DNA from: Xanthobacteraceae bacterium
GTDB lineage: Bacteria > Pseudomonadota > Alphaproteobacteria > Rhizobiales > Xanthobacteraceae
DNA: 13,124 nt
Direction of reading: 5' to 3'
NCBI GenBank assembly: GCA_030044035.1
Contig: JASHWN010000246.1
Location: 1 to 13,124 of the forward strand
Part shown: one piece after another, positions 7,349 to 13,124 of the stretch
Layout of the letters: each line of letters opens with the position of its first letter
How positions within the stretch are numbered: position 1 is the first letter of the stretch
Made by a program: the position numbers and the translations under genes
Notes under the pieces: model-generated
Told to the model about the DNA's origin: nothing
Databases searched by the model: none
Seen by the model: only the letters and a program-made list of their open reading frames with translations

Positions 7349-7711
7349 TCAGAAATTCAGTCCGCCCTCGCGGGCGGCGTCGGCCAGAGCCTTGATCCGG
7401 CCGTGATAGAGATAGGCGCCGCGGTCGAACACGACGTCCTTGATGCCTTTTTCCTGCGCCCGCTGGGCGATGAGCTTGCCCACCGTCTTGGCCGCTTCGA
7501 TGCTGGCGCCGGTCTTCAACTGTCCGCGGGTGTCTTTTTCGATCGAGGAAGCGGACGCTAACGTGGCGCCGGCGTCGTCGTCGATCACCTGCGCGTAGAT
7601 GTGCTTGGAGGAGCGGAACACCGAAAGCCGCTTGCGGCCGTGCGCGGCGCGCATGAGCACCCCCCGCACCCGGCCGCGCCGCCGCTCCGTCCTGTCGTTG
7701 AGCTTGCTCAT
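7349..7711 (-). CDS. rplR: 50S ribosomal protein L18
   Basis: 120 residues, normal length. L18 binds 5S rRNA with L5 and helps place it in the central protuberance. Seen: the basic N-terminal arm ([14 protein letters not shown]), [18 protein letters not shown] (28-45), [17 protein letters not shown] and the closing [20 protein letters not shown] with EGGLNF, all family features. Start ATG at 7711 is 11 bases after the rplF stop. rpsE follows after 16 bases. Confidence 0.98.
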   Translation of the reverse strand: MSKLNDRTERRRGRVRGVLMRAAHGRKRLSVFRSSKHIYAQVIDDDAGATLASASSIEKDTRGQLKTGASIEAAKTVGKLIAQRAQEKGIKDVVFDRGAYLYHGRIKALADAAREGGLNF

Positions 7712-7722
7712 CGGCGGCTCCG

Positions 7723-8256
7723 TTACTCCTTCTTGCCTTCCTTGCGGAAGATGCGTTCGGCGGCGTACTTGATGCCCTTGCCCTTGTAGGGCTCCGGCGG
7801 CCGGTAATCGCGGATTTCGGCGGCCACCTGGCCGACCTTCTGGCGATCGCTGCCGCTGATCACGATCTCGACCGGCCGCGGCGTGGCGATGGTGATGCCC
7901 TCGGGGATCGGATAAACGATGTCGTGGCTGTAGCCCAGCGCGAGCTGCAGGTTCTTGCCCTGTACTGCGGCGCGGTAACCGACACCGTTGATCTCGAGCC
8001 GCTCTTCAAAACCCTTGGTCACGCCGGCGATCAGATTGGCGATCAGCGTGCGCGAGGTGCCCCATTGCGAGCGCGCGCGCTTTGAGTCGCTGCGCGGATC
8101 GATCTGGATGCGGCCGCCTTCGAGCTTCACCGCCACGTCGTCATGCACCACGACCGACAGCGCGCCCTTCGGGCCCTTGATCTTGACGGTCTGGCCTTCG
8201 ACCGCCGCGGTGATGCCCGATGGCACCACGATGGGTTTGTTGCCGATACGCGACAT
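7723..8256 (-). CDS. rplF: 50S ribosomal protein L6
   Basis: 177 residues, normal length. L6 has two related domains and lies near the sarcin-ricin loop and factor-binding site. Seen: MSRIGNKPI at the start, [10 protein letters not shown] in domain 1, [19 protein letters not shown] at the junction, and the signature [12 protein letters not shown] near the end. The ATG at 8256 is chosen over an in-frame ATG 15 bases upstream because SRIGNKP is the universal N-terminus. It overlaps the rpsH stop by one base (TGATG), implying translational coupling. Confidence 0.98.
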   Translation of the reverse strand: MSRIGNKPIVVPSGITAAVEGQTVKIKGPKGALSVVVHDDVAVKLEGGRIQIDPRSDSKRARSQWGTSRTLIANLIAGVTKGFEERLEINGVGYRAAVQGKNLQLALGYSHDIVYPIPEGITIATPRPVEIVISGSDRQKVGQVAAEIRDYRPPEPYKGKGIKYAAERIFRKEGKKE

Positions 8257-8651
8257 CAGAACACCGTGCACAGAATTTCGCCGCCGACATTGGCGTCGCG
8301 GGCGTCGTGGTCGGCCATCACGCCCTTCGGCGTCGAGACGATGGCGACGCCGAGCCCGTTGTTGATGCGCGGCAGATTGCGCACCGAGGTATAGACGCGG
8401 CGCCCCGGCTTGGAGATGCGCTCGAGCTCGCGGATCACCGGCGCGCCGTCGAAGTATTTCAGCTCGATCTCGATTTCGGAGCGACCCTCGCGCTCGACCA
8501 CGGCATAGCCGCGGATGTAGCCCTCGGATTTGAGCACTTCGAGCACGCGCTCGCGCAATTTCGAGTTCGGGCTCGACACCTTGCTTTTGATGCGCATCTG
8601 CGCGTTGCGGATACGCGCCAACAGATCGCCGAGCGGATCATTGATGGGCAT
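8256..8651 (-). CDS. rpsH: 30S ribosomal protein S8
   Basis: 131 residues. S8 is a primary 16S rRNA binder of the central domain; in E. coli it also represses its own spc operon by binding mRNA near rplE. Seen: the N-terminal [33 protein letters not shown], and the C-terminal signature [20 protein letters not shown] running into GGEILCTVF. Start ATG at 8651 is 13 bases after the rpsN stop with GGAGG in between. The stop overlaps the rplF start. Confidence 0.98.
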   Translation of the reverse strand: MPINDPLGDLLARIRNAQMRIKSKVSSPNSKLRERVLEVLKSEGYIRGYAVVEREGRSEIEIELKYFDGAPVIRELERISKPGRRVYTSVRNLPRINNGLGVAIVSTPKGVMADHDARDANVGGEILCTVF

Positions 8652-8664
8652 CGTGCGATCCTCC

Positions 8665-8970
8665 TTACCAGCTCGACTTCACCAGGCCCGGAATGAGGCC
8701 CTTGGAGCCTAGTTCGCGGAGCGCGATGCGCGACAGCTTGTGCTTGCGGTAGAAGCCGCGCGGCCGGCCGGTTATCTCGCAGCGATTGCGGATGCGGGTG
8801 GCGGACGAGTTGCGCGGCAGCTTGGCGAGCTTCAAGGTCGCCGCGAACCGCTCCTCGATCGGCTTGGTCTTGTCGCGCGCGATCGCCTTGAGCCGCGCGC
8901 GGCGGCCGGAAAATTTCTTGGTCAACCGGCGCCGCCGGTTGTTCTTCTCGATAGAACTCTTCTTCGCCAT
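8665..8970 (-). CDS. rpsN: 30S ribosomal protein S14 (zinc-free form)
   Basis: 101 residues, the long form without the CxxC zinc motifs of the short S14 type; only one Cys is present, in [17 protein letters not shown]14 is in the small-subunit head near S3 and S10. Other family features: [30 protein letters not shown] and the end [13 protein letters not shown]. The ATG at 8970 follows the rplE stop by 48 bases; that gap has a short direct repeat of CCGCGTCTG and a GGAG ribosome site. Confidence 0.98.
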   Translation of the reverse strand: MAKKSSIEKNNRRRRLTKKFSGRRARLKAIARDKTKPIEERFAATLKLAKLPRNSSATRIRNRCEITGRPRGFYRKHKLSRIALRELGSKGLIPGLVKSSW

Positions 8971-9018
8971 CTGGCTCTCCTCAAGTTCCGCGTCTGAGAC
9001 CCGCGTCTGCCGCTGGCC

Positions 9019-9756
9019 TCACTGCCGGAACGGAAAATTGAACGCCGTCAACAGCGCGCGCGCCTCGTCGTCGTTGCCCGCCGTGGTGCACACGGTGATG
9101 TCCATGCCCCAGATGTCGGCGGCCTTGTCGTAGTCGATCTCGGGGAACACGATGTGCTCCTTGATGCCGAGCGTGTAGTTGCCGCGGCCGTCGAAACTCT
9201 TCGGCGACAGCCCGCGAAAATCGCGCACCCGCGGCAGCGCGATATTGATCAGCCGGTCGAGAAACTCGTACATGCGCGCCTTGCGCAGCGTCACCTTGCA
9301 GCCGATCGGCTGGCCGGCGCGCACCTTGTAGGTGGCGATCGATTTGCGGGCCTTGGTGATCACCGCTTTCTGCCCCGCGATCAGGCCGAGGTCGACGGCT
9401 GCGGATTCCACCTTCTTGCGGTCGGCGACGCCTTCGCCGATGCCCATGTTGATCACGATCTTGTCCAAGAGCGGCGTCTGCATGCGGTTCTTGTAGCCGA
9501 ACTGCTCGGCGAGCTTGGCACGGATGGTCTGATCGAACTGCACCTTGAGCCGCGCCGGCACGCGCTGCTCGGGAGCTGCGGCCGGCTTACCAGCCTTGCC
9601 GTCGCCGCCCTTTTCGGCGGGCTTGGCGGCCGGCGCGGGCTTGTCGCCCTTTTCGGCCTTTTGCGCCTTGGCAGGCTTCGCGGCCTGGTCCGGCTTTTTG
9701 TCGGCGCGTTGCGGCTTGTCGGCCTTTTTCGCCTTCTTGTCCTCGGTATCAGCCAT
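9019..9756 (-). CDS. rplE: 50S ribosomal protein L5 with N-terminal Lys/Ala/Pro extension
   Basis: 245 residues, about 60-65 more than the usual 178-187. L5 binds 5S rRNA and contacts P-site tRNA and bridge partners. The conserved body starts near residue 66: [65 protein letters not shown], and an end at [12 protein letters not shown]. Residues 1-65 are low complexity, rich in Lys (16), Ala and Pro with about 11 acidic residues. The ATG at 9756 is chosen because it overlaps the rplX stop by 8 bases and the frame is open throughout. A GTG at 9561 (codon 66) would give a 180-residue protein of normal length, but only weak ribosome-site sequence precedes it, and using it would leave a 187-base non-coding gap. 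Confidence 0.95.
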   Translation of the reverse strand: MADTEDKKAKKADKPQRADKKPDQAAKPAKAQKAEKGDKPAPAAKPAEKGGDGKAGKPAAAPEQRVPARLKVQFDQTIRAKLAEQFGYKNRMQTPLLDKIVINMGIGEGVADRKKVESAAVDLGLIAGQKAVITKARKSIATYKVRAGQPIGCKVTLRKARMYEFLDRLINIALPRVRDFRGLSPKSFDGRGNYTLGIKEHIVFPEIDYDKAADIWGMDITVCTTAGNDDEARALLTAFNFPFRQ

Positions 9757-10075
9757 CGATCTCGACTCCCGAGCGCTTGGCGAAGCGTACTTTCTTGCGC
9801 TCGTCGCCGGTGCCGACGAACTTGAAGCCGACCCGCGTCGGCTTACCGTCCTTCGGATCGGCGAGCGCGATATTGGACAGATGGACTGGCGCCTCCTTGG
9901 AGACGATGCCGCCTTCCTGCGTCGTTGACTGGCGCTGGTGGCGCTTGACCATGTTGACGCCGCGGACCAGCGCGCGGCCCTCGGCCGGACGCATCTCAAT
10001 GACCTCGCCGGCACGGCCCTTGTCGCGGCCGGCGATGACGACGACGCGATCGCCCTTTTTGATTCTTGCCGCCAT
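9749..10075 (-). CDS. rplX: 50S ribosomal protein L24
   Basis: 108 residues. L24 initiates large-subunit assembly and lies by the exit tunnel. Seen: the KOW motif in [20 protein letters not shown] (6-25), [20 protein letters not shown], and the C-terminal part [20 protein letters not shown]. The ATG at 10075 is chosen because it gives the family N-terminus and overlaps the rplN stop by one base (TGATG); the longer open frame upstream lies inside rplN and is a shadow. The 3' end overlaps the rplE start by 8 bases. Confidence 0.98.
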   Translation of the reverse strand: MAARIKKGDRVVVIAGRDKGRAGEVIEMRPAEGRALVRGVNMVKRHQRQSTTQEGGIVSKEAPVHLSNIALADPKDGKPTRVGFKFVGTGDERKKVRFAKRSGVEIDG

Positions 10076-10443
10076 CACAGCACCTCGGGCGCAAGCGAAA
10101 TGATCTTCATGTGGTTCTTGGCCCGCAGTTCGCGCGGCACCGGTCCGAAAATACGGGTGCCGACCGGCTCCATCTGCGGATTGATCAGCACCGCGGCGTT
10201 GCGGTCGAAGCGGATGATCGAGCCGTCCGGACGCTTGATGTCCTTGGAGATGCGCACGATCACCGCCTTCATCACGTCGCCCTTCTTGACGCGGCCGCGC
10301 GGGATCGCCTCCTTGACCGAGACCACGATCACGTCGCCGACGGTGGCGTATTTGCGCTTGGAGCCGCCCAGCACCTTGATGCACATGACGCGGCGCGCGC
10401 CGGAATTGTCCGCCACGTCGAGGTTGGTTTGCATCTGGATCAT
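10075..10443 (-). CDS. rplN: 50S ribosomal protein L14
   Basis: 122 residues, exactly the usual length. L14 forms an intersubunit bridge to 16S rRNA helix 14 and is the docking site of silencing factor RsfS. Seen: [63 protein letters not shown] and the end [23 protein letters not shown] in part. First spc-operon gene; only 34 bases separate it from rpsQ and no promoter is evident there, so S10 and spc genes are probably co-transcribed. Confidence 0.99.
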   Translation of the reverse strand: MIQMQTNLDVADNSGARRVMCIKVLGGSKRKYATVGDVIVVSVKEAIPRGRVKKGDVMKAVIVRISKDIKRPDGSIIRFDRNAAVLINPQMEPVGTRIFGPVPRELRAKNHMKIISLAPEVL

Positions 10444-10477
10444 GGGCTACCCCACTCATTGTCCCGCGGCTCGCGCC

Positions 10478-10726
10478 TTAGGACGCCTTCTTCTTTTCGC
10501 CGCGCACCACGGCCCAGCGCTTGAGCTTGGAGATCGGGCGGTGCTCCTCGATCCACACGATGTCGCCGACCTTGAACTCGTTGTTCTCGTCATGCGCATA
10601 ATATTTCTTCGAACGGCGCACCGTCTTCTTGAACAAGGGATGGGTGAAGCGGCGCTCGACCCGCACCACCAACGTCTTGCTCTGCTTGTCGCCGACGACG
10701 ACGCCCTGCAGGGTCCGCTTTGGCAT
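10478..10726 (-). CDS. rpsQ: 30S ribosomal protein S17
   Basis: 82 residues, normal length. S17 is an OB-fold protein that binds 16S rRNA early in assembly. Seen: [60 protein letters not shown] and [12 protein letters not shown]. Ends with a short basic KKKAS. Start ATG at 10726 with GAGGATAA upstream in the 23-base gap after rpmC. Last gene of the S10 part. Confidence 0.98.
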   Translation of the reverse strand: MPKRTLQGVVVGDKQSKTLVVRVERRFTHPLFKKTVRRSKKYYAHDENNEFKVGDIVWIEEHRPISKLKRWAVVRGEKKKAS

Positions 10727-10749
10727 CCGTTATCCTCTCAACTCTTCGC

Positions 10750-10950
10750 TCAAGCTTTGGCGCCGACGCGCTTCTGCTGCGCGATGGTCTTGAGCCGAGC
10801 GATGTCGCGCCGCACTTCGCGCACGCGCGTGGTATTCTCCAATTGGCCGGTAGCGCGCTGAAAACGCAGGTTGAACTGCTCCTTCTTCAGCTTGAGCACC
10901 TCGTCGTCGATCTGATCGACGGTCATCGCTCGAATGTCGGCAGATTTCAT
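10750..10950 (-). CDS. rpmC: 50S ribosomal protein L29
   Basis: 66 residues, a two-helix protein at the polypeptide exit where trigger factor and SRP dock beside L23. Seen: [20 protein letters not shown], the helix with [19 protein letters not shown] and [15 protein letters not shown]. The ATG at 10950 is chosen because the family N-terminus starts there and it follows the rplP stop by 7 bases; an in-frame upstream ATG at 11013 would add 21 residues lying inside rplP. The ribosome site must lie in the end of rplP and is weak, so coupling is likely. Confidence 0.97.
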   Translation of the reverse strand: MKSADIRAMTVDQIDDEVLKLKKEQFNLRFQRATGQLENTTRVREVRRDIARLKTIAQQKRVGAKA

Positions 10951-10957
10951 GACACGC

Positions 10958-11371
10958 CTACTCGCTGATCCGCTCGACGAACCGCGTCTTGATCGGCAGC
11001 TTGGCGGCGGCAAGCGCCAGCGCCTCCTTGGCGACCAGCGCAGGGACGCCGTCGACCTCGAACAGGATGCGTCCCGGCTTGACCCGGGCCACCCAATATT
11101 CCGGCGTGCCCTTGCCGGAGCCCATGCGCACTTCGAGCGGCTTCTTCGACACCGGCACGTCCGGGAAGACGCGGATCCAGACCCGGCCGGAGCGCTTCAT
11201 GTGCCGCGTCAGGGCGCGCCGCGCCGCCTCGATCTGGCGCGCCGTCACCCGATCGGGCTCGGTCGCCTTGAGGCCGAACTGGCCGAACGCCAAGTCGACC
11301 GCGCTCGATGCGACGCCCTTGATGCGGCCCTTGTGCGCCTTGCGGAATTTGGTTCGGATCGGTTGCAGCAT
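10958..11371 (-). CDS. rplP: 50S ribosomal protein L16
   Basis: 137 residues, normal length. L16 lies between the A- and P-site tRNAs and is needed for late 50S maturation. Seen: [39 protein letters not shown] (46-65), [19 protein letters not shown] and the conserved [21 protein letters not shown] in part. Arg82 corresponds to the Arg hydroxylated in E. coli L16. Start ATG at 11371; 29 bases after rpsC with an AGAGG ribosome site. Confidence 0.98.
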   Translation of the reverse strand: MLQPIRTKFRKAHKGRIKGVASSAVDLAFGQFGLKATEPDRVTARQIEAARRALTRHMKRSGRVWIRVFPDVPVSKKPLEVRMGSGKGTPEYWVARVKPGRILFEVDGVPALVAKEALALAAAKLPIKTRFVERISE

Positions 11372-11400
11372 GGCGAAAACCTCTGTTCAGCCGTTCTCGC

Positions 11401-12099
11401 TCACGCCGCTTCGCGCCGCGGCCGGCCGGCTTCGCCCTCGGCCATGCGCTTGTCCTGCGCCATCGGGTCGTGCTCCATGATCTCGCCCTTGAAGATCCAG
11501 ACCTTCACGCCGCAGGTGCCGTAAGTCGTAAACGCGGTGGCGAAGCCGTAATCGACGTCGGCGCGCAAGGTGTGCAGCGGCACGCGGCCTTCGCGATACC
11601 ACTCCATGCGCGCGATTTCGGCGCCGCCGAGCCGGCCCGAGCAGTTGATGCGGATGCCGCCGGCGCCGAGCCGCATCGCCGATTGCACCGCGCGCTTCAT
11701 GGCGCGGCGGAAGGCGACGCGGCGCTCCAGCTGTTGCGCAATCGATTCGGCGACCAGCTGAGCGTCGAGCTCGGGCTTGCGGATTTCGACGATGTTGATG
11801 ACGACGTCGCTGTCGGTCAGCGCCGCGACCTTGCGGCGCAATTTCTCGATATCGGCGCCCTTCTTGCCGATGACCACGCCGGGCCGCGCCGAATGAATGG
11901 TGACGCGGCACTTCTTGTGCGGCCGCTCGATCACGATCTTCGACACCGCGGCCTGCTTGAGCTCCGCCATCAGCGCCTTGCGGATCTCCATGTCCTCATG
12001 CAGCAGCGAACCGTAGCTGGTCTTGCCCGCGTACCAGCGCGAGTCCCAGGTGCGGTTGATGCCGAGACGAAGCCCGACCGGATTGACCTTCTGACCCAT
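11401..12099 (-). CDS. rpsC: 30S ribosomal protein S3
   Basis: 232 residues, normal length. S3 lines the mRNA entry tunnel and, with S4 and S5, unwinds incoming mRNA. Seen: [20 protein letters not shown], the KH type-II domain with the GKKG loop at 78-81 ([17 protein letters not shown]), and the C-terminal domain with [34 protein letters not shown] [14 protein letters not shown], and [14 protein letters not shown]. The last residues ([12 protein letters not shown]) are a short variable tail. Start ATG at 12099, 21 bases after rplV. Confidence 0.98.
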   Translation of the reverse strand: MGQKVNPVGLRLGINRTWDSRWYAGKTSYGSLLHEDMEIRKALMAELKQAAVSKIVIERPHKKCRVTIHSARPGVVIGKKGADIEKLRRKVAALTDSDVVINIVEIRKPELDAQLVAESIAQQLERRVAFRRAMKRAVQSAMRLGAGGIRINCSGRLGGAEIARMEWYREGRVPLHTLRADVDYGFATAFTTYGTCGVKVWIFKGEIMEHDPMAQDKRMAEGEAGRPRREAA

Positions 12100-12120
12100 C
12101 AGCTTGCTCCTGAACCGTCC

Positions 12121-12504
12121 TTACGACGCCCGCGCCTCGACCTCGCGCACCACGATGGTGAGGTTGGCGAACGGCTTGAAAATCCCTCCGACCCGGCCGC
12201 GGCCGCGCGGCACATGCCGCTTGATGACCAGCGCCTTGCCGACATGGGCCTGGACCACGACGAGATCGTCGACGTCGAGATCGTGATTGTTCTCGGCATT
12301 GGCGATCGCCGATTCCAGGCACTTCTTGACGTCGCGGGCGATGCGCTTGCGCGAAAATTCGAGATCGGCGAGCGCCGCCGAAACCTTCTTGCCGCGGATG
12401 AGCTGCGCCAGAAGATTGAGCTTCTGCGGGCTCACCCGCAGCATGCGGGCGACCGCCTTGGCTTCGTTGTCGGCGAGCGCGCGCTCGCGCCCTTTCTTGC
12501 TCAT
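12121..12504 (-). CDS. rplV: 50S ribosomal protein L22
   Basis: 127 residues. L22 has a globular surface domain and a long beta-hairpin lining the exit tunnel, a known site of macrolide-resistance mutations. Seen: [20 protein letters not shown] (25-44 region), [38 protein letters not shown], and the hairpin around [17 protein letters not shown], which looks wild type. The ATG at 12504 is chosen because it has GGGGAGAG just upstream; a longer in-frame start at 12591 would lie inside rpsS and add 29 Arg/Ala-rich residues without family support. Confidence 0.97.
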   Translation of the reverse strand: MSKKGRERALADNEAKAVARMLRVSPQKLNLLAQLIRGKKVSAALADLEFSRKRIARDVKKCLESAIANAENNHDLDVDDLVVVQAHVGKALVIKRHVPRGRGRVGGIFKPFANLTIVVREVEARAS

Positions 12505-12520
12505 GTTCGCTCTCCCCGCC

Positions 12521-12889
12521 TCACGACGTGCCGCCAGCGGCCGGCGCGGCGGGCGCCGCGCCGCCCTCGGCCGGAGCCGCGCCAGGTGCACTTGGCGCCC
12601 CCGGAACTCCGGTCGAGCGCTTGGCCTTGCGATCGGATGAATGGCCGTAGAACGAGCGCGTCGGCGCGAATTCGCCGAACTTGTGGCCGACCATTTCCTC
12701 GGTCACCATCACCGGGACGTGCTGCTTGCCATTGTAGACGCCGAAGGTGAGTCCGACGAATTGCGGCAGGATGGTCGAGCGCCGCGACCAGATGCGGATC
12801 ATCTCGTGGCGGCCGGACGCGCGCGCCGCGTCCACCTTTTTCATCAGGTAGCCGTCGAAGAACGGGCCTTTCCAGACCGAACGCGCCAT
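12521..12889 (-). CDS. rpsS: 30S ribosomal protein S19 with Ala/Pro/Gly-rich C-terminal extension
   Basis: 122 residues; the family norm is about 92. S19 is in the head near S13, and its C-terminal tail reaches towards tRNA in the A and P sites. The core is complete: [40 protein letters not shown]-type [20 protein letters not shown] and [15 protein letters not shown]. From about residue 92 there is an extra 31-residue tail of Ala, Pro and Gly (beginning [12 protein letters not shown]) before TGA, with no frame disruption. Start ATG at 12889 lies 13 bases after rplB; rplV follows after 16 bases. Confidence 0.97.
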   Translation of the reverse strand: MARSVWKGPFFDGYLMKKVDAARASGRHEMIRIWSRRSTILPQFVGLTFGVYNGKQHVPVMVTEEMVGHKFGEFAPTRSFYGHSSDRKAKRSTGVPGAPSAPGAAPAEGGAAPAAPAAGGTS

Positions 12890-12902
12890 CGCCTCTGTCT
12901 CC

Positions 12903-13124
12903 TTACTTCTTCTTCTTCCGCGCGTGGCGGCTCAGCATGATGAACTTGCTGGTGCTCTTGTTCTTGCGCGTCTTCATGCCCTTGGTCGGCTTGCCCCACG
13001 GCGTCACCGGATGGCGGCCGCCGCGAGTGCGCCCGCCGAGCGGATGATCGACCGGGTTCATGGTCTCGCCGCGGACATGGCCGCGCCGGCCCATCCAGCG
13101 GGTGCGCCCGGCCTTGCCGATCGA
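12903..13124 (-). CDS. rplB: 50S ribosomal protein L2, C-terminal 73 residues (partial)
   Basis: The gene enters from the right edge, open from the first base, and ends TAA at 12903. L2 is a primary 23S rRNA binder needed for subunit association and peptidyl transferase activity. Seen: [10 protein letters not shown], then [32 protein letters not shown] and the end [13 protein letters not shown]. The His of VDH, equivalent to the functionally important His229 of E. coli L2 as I recall, is kept. The following conserved loop, HPHGGGEGR in most bacteria, is here [11 protein letters not shown]: the second His is Leu and three residues are missing. An internal Met at 13094 is not the start. Confidence 0.97.
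   Translation of the reverse strand, partial: SIGKAGRTRWMGRRGHVRGETMNPVDHPLGGRTRGGRHPVTPWGKPTKGMKTRKNKSTSKFIMLSRHARKKKK

Noticed and set aside
11470..12750. Plus-strand open frame of 426 codons opposite rpsC, rplV and rpsS
   Set aside because: Antisense shadow of well-recognised ribosomal protein genes, with no ribosome site or domain of its own.
1..13124. Mobile element, CRISPR array, tRNA, phage or defence system
   Set aside because: No transposase, spaced identical repeats, tRNA-like cloverleaf, phage or toxin genes were seen; apart from the protease start, all coding space is core translation, secretion and transcription genes.

Overview
The window is a classic bacterial ribosomal-protein cluster. 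It runs entirely on the minus strand from the end of the S10 operon, through the spc operon, to the alpha operon, followed by the start of a periplasmic serine protease gene. Very high GC, the close resemblance of RpoA, SecY, L14 and others to Bradyrhizobium-type sequences as I remember them, a short-LID adenylate kinase, and the absence of rpsD and rpmJ from their enterobacterial positions all point to an alphaproteobacterium of the order Hyphomicrobiales (Rhizobiales), probably near Nitrobacteraceae/Xanthobacteraceae. That placement is inference from memory, not from a search.

Layout in transcription order (right to left): S10 part, rplB (3' end only), rpsS, rplV, rpsC, rplP, rpmC, rpsQ (13124 to 10478); spc part, rplN, rplX, rplE, rpsN, rpsH, rplF, rplR, rpsE, rpmD, rplO, secY, adk (10443 to 3715); alpha part, rpsM, rpsK, rpoA, rplQ (3478 to 926). 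Genes are tightly packed. There are stop/start overlaps at rplN/rplX, rplX/rplE, rpsH/rplF and secY/adk, so much of the set is probably translationally coupled. The only larger gaps are the 236-base adk-rpsM gap, which holds a good sigma-70-like promoter, the 137-base rpoA-rplQ gap, filled by an A/G-rich inverted repeat, the 120-base rplO-secY gap, the 112-base rpsK-rpoA gap (2512-2623), which holds only the alternative rpoA start at 2610, and the 255-base gap after rplQ, which holds a very strong intrinsic terminator. Beyond the terminator a DegP/HtrA-type protease gene begins and runs off the left edge.

The products work together: ribosomal proteins of both subunits, the SecY translocon channel on which membrane-protein-synthesising ribosomes dock, adenylate kinase for nucleotide balance, and the RNA polymerase alpha subunit. 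The gene content is conserved and I do not see a new system such as a defence island, phage or mobile operon. What is unusual is in the details: low-complexity extensions on L5 (N-terminal), S19 (C-terminal) and adenylate kinase (C-terminal, strongly basic); an altered conserved loop in L2; non-ATG starts for rpsM (TTG) and probably rpoA (GTG); and structured non-coding elements around rplQ, rpsM and rpoA.
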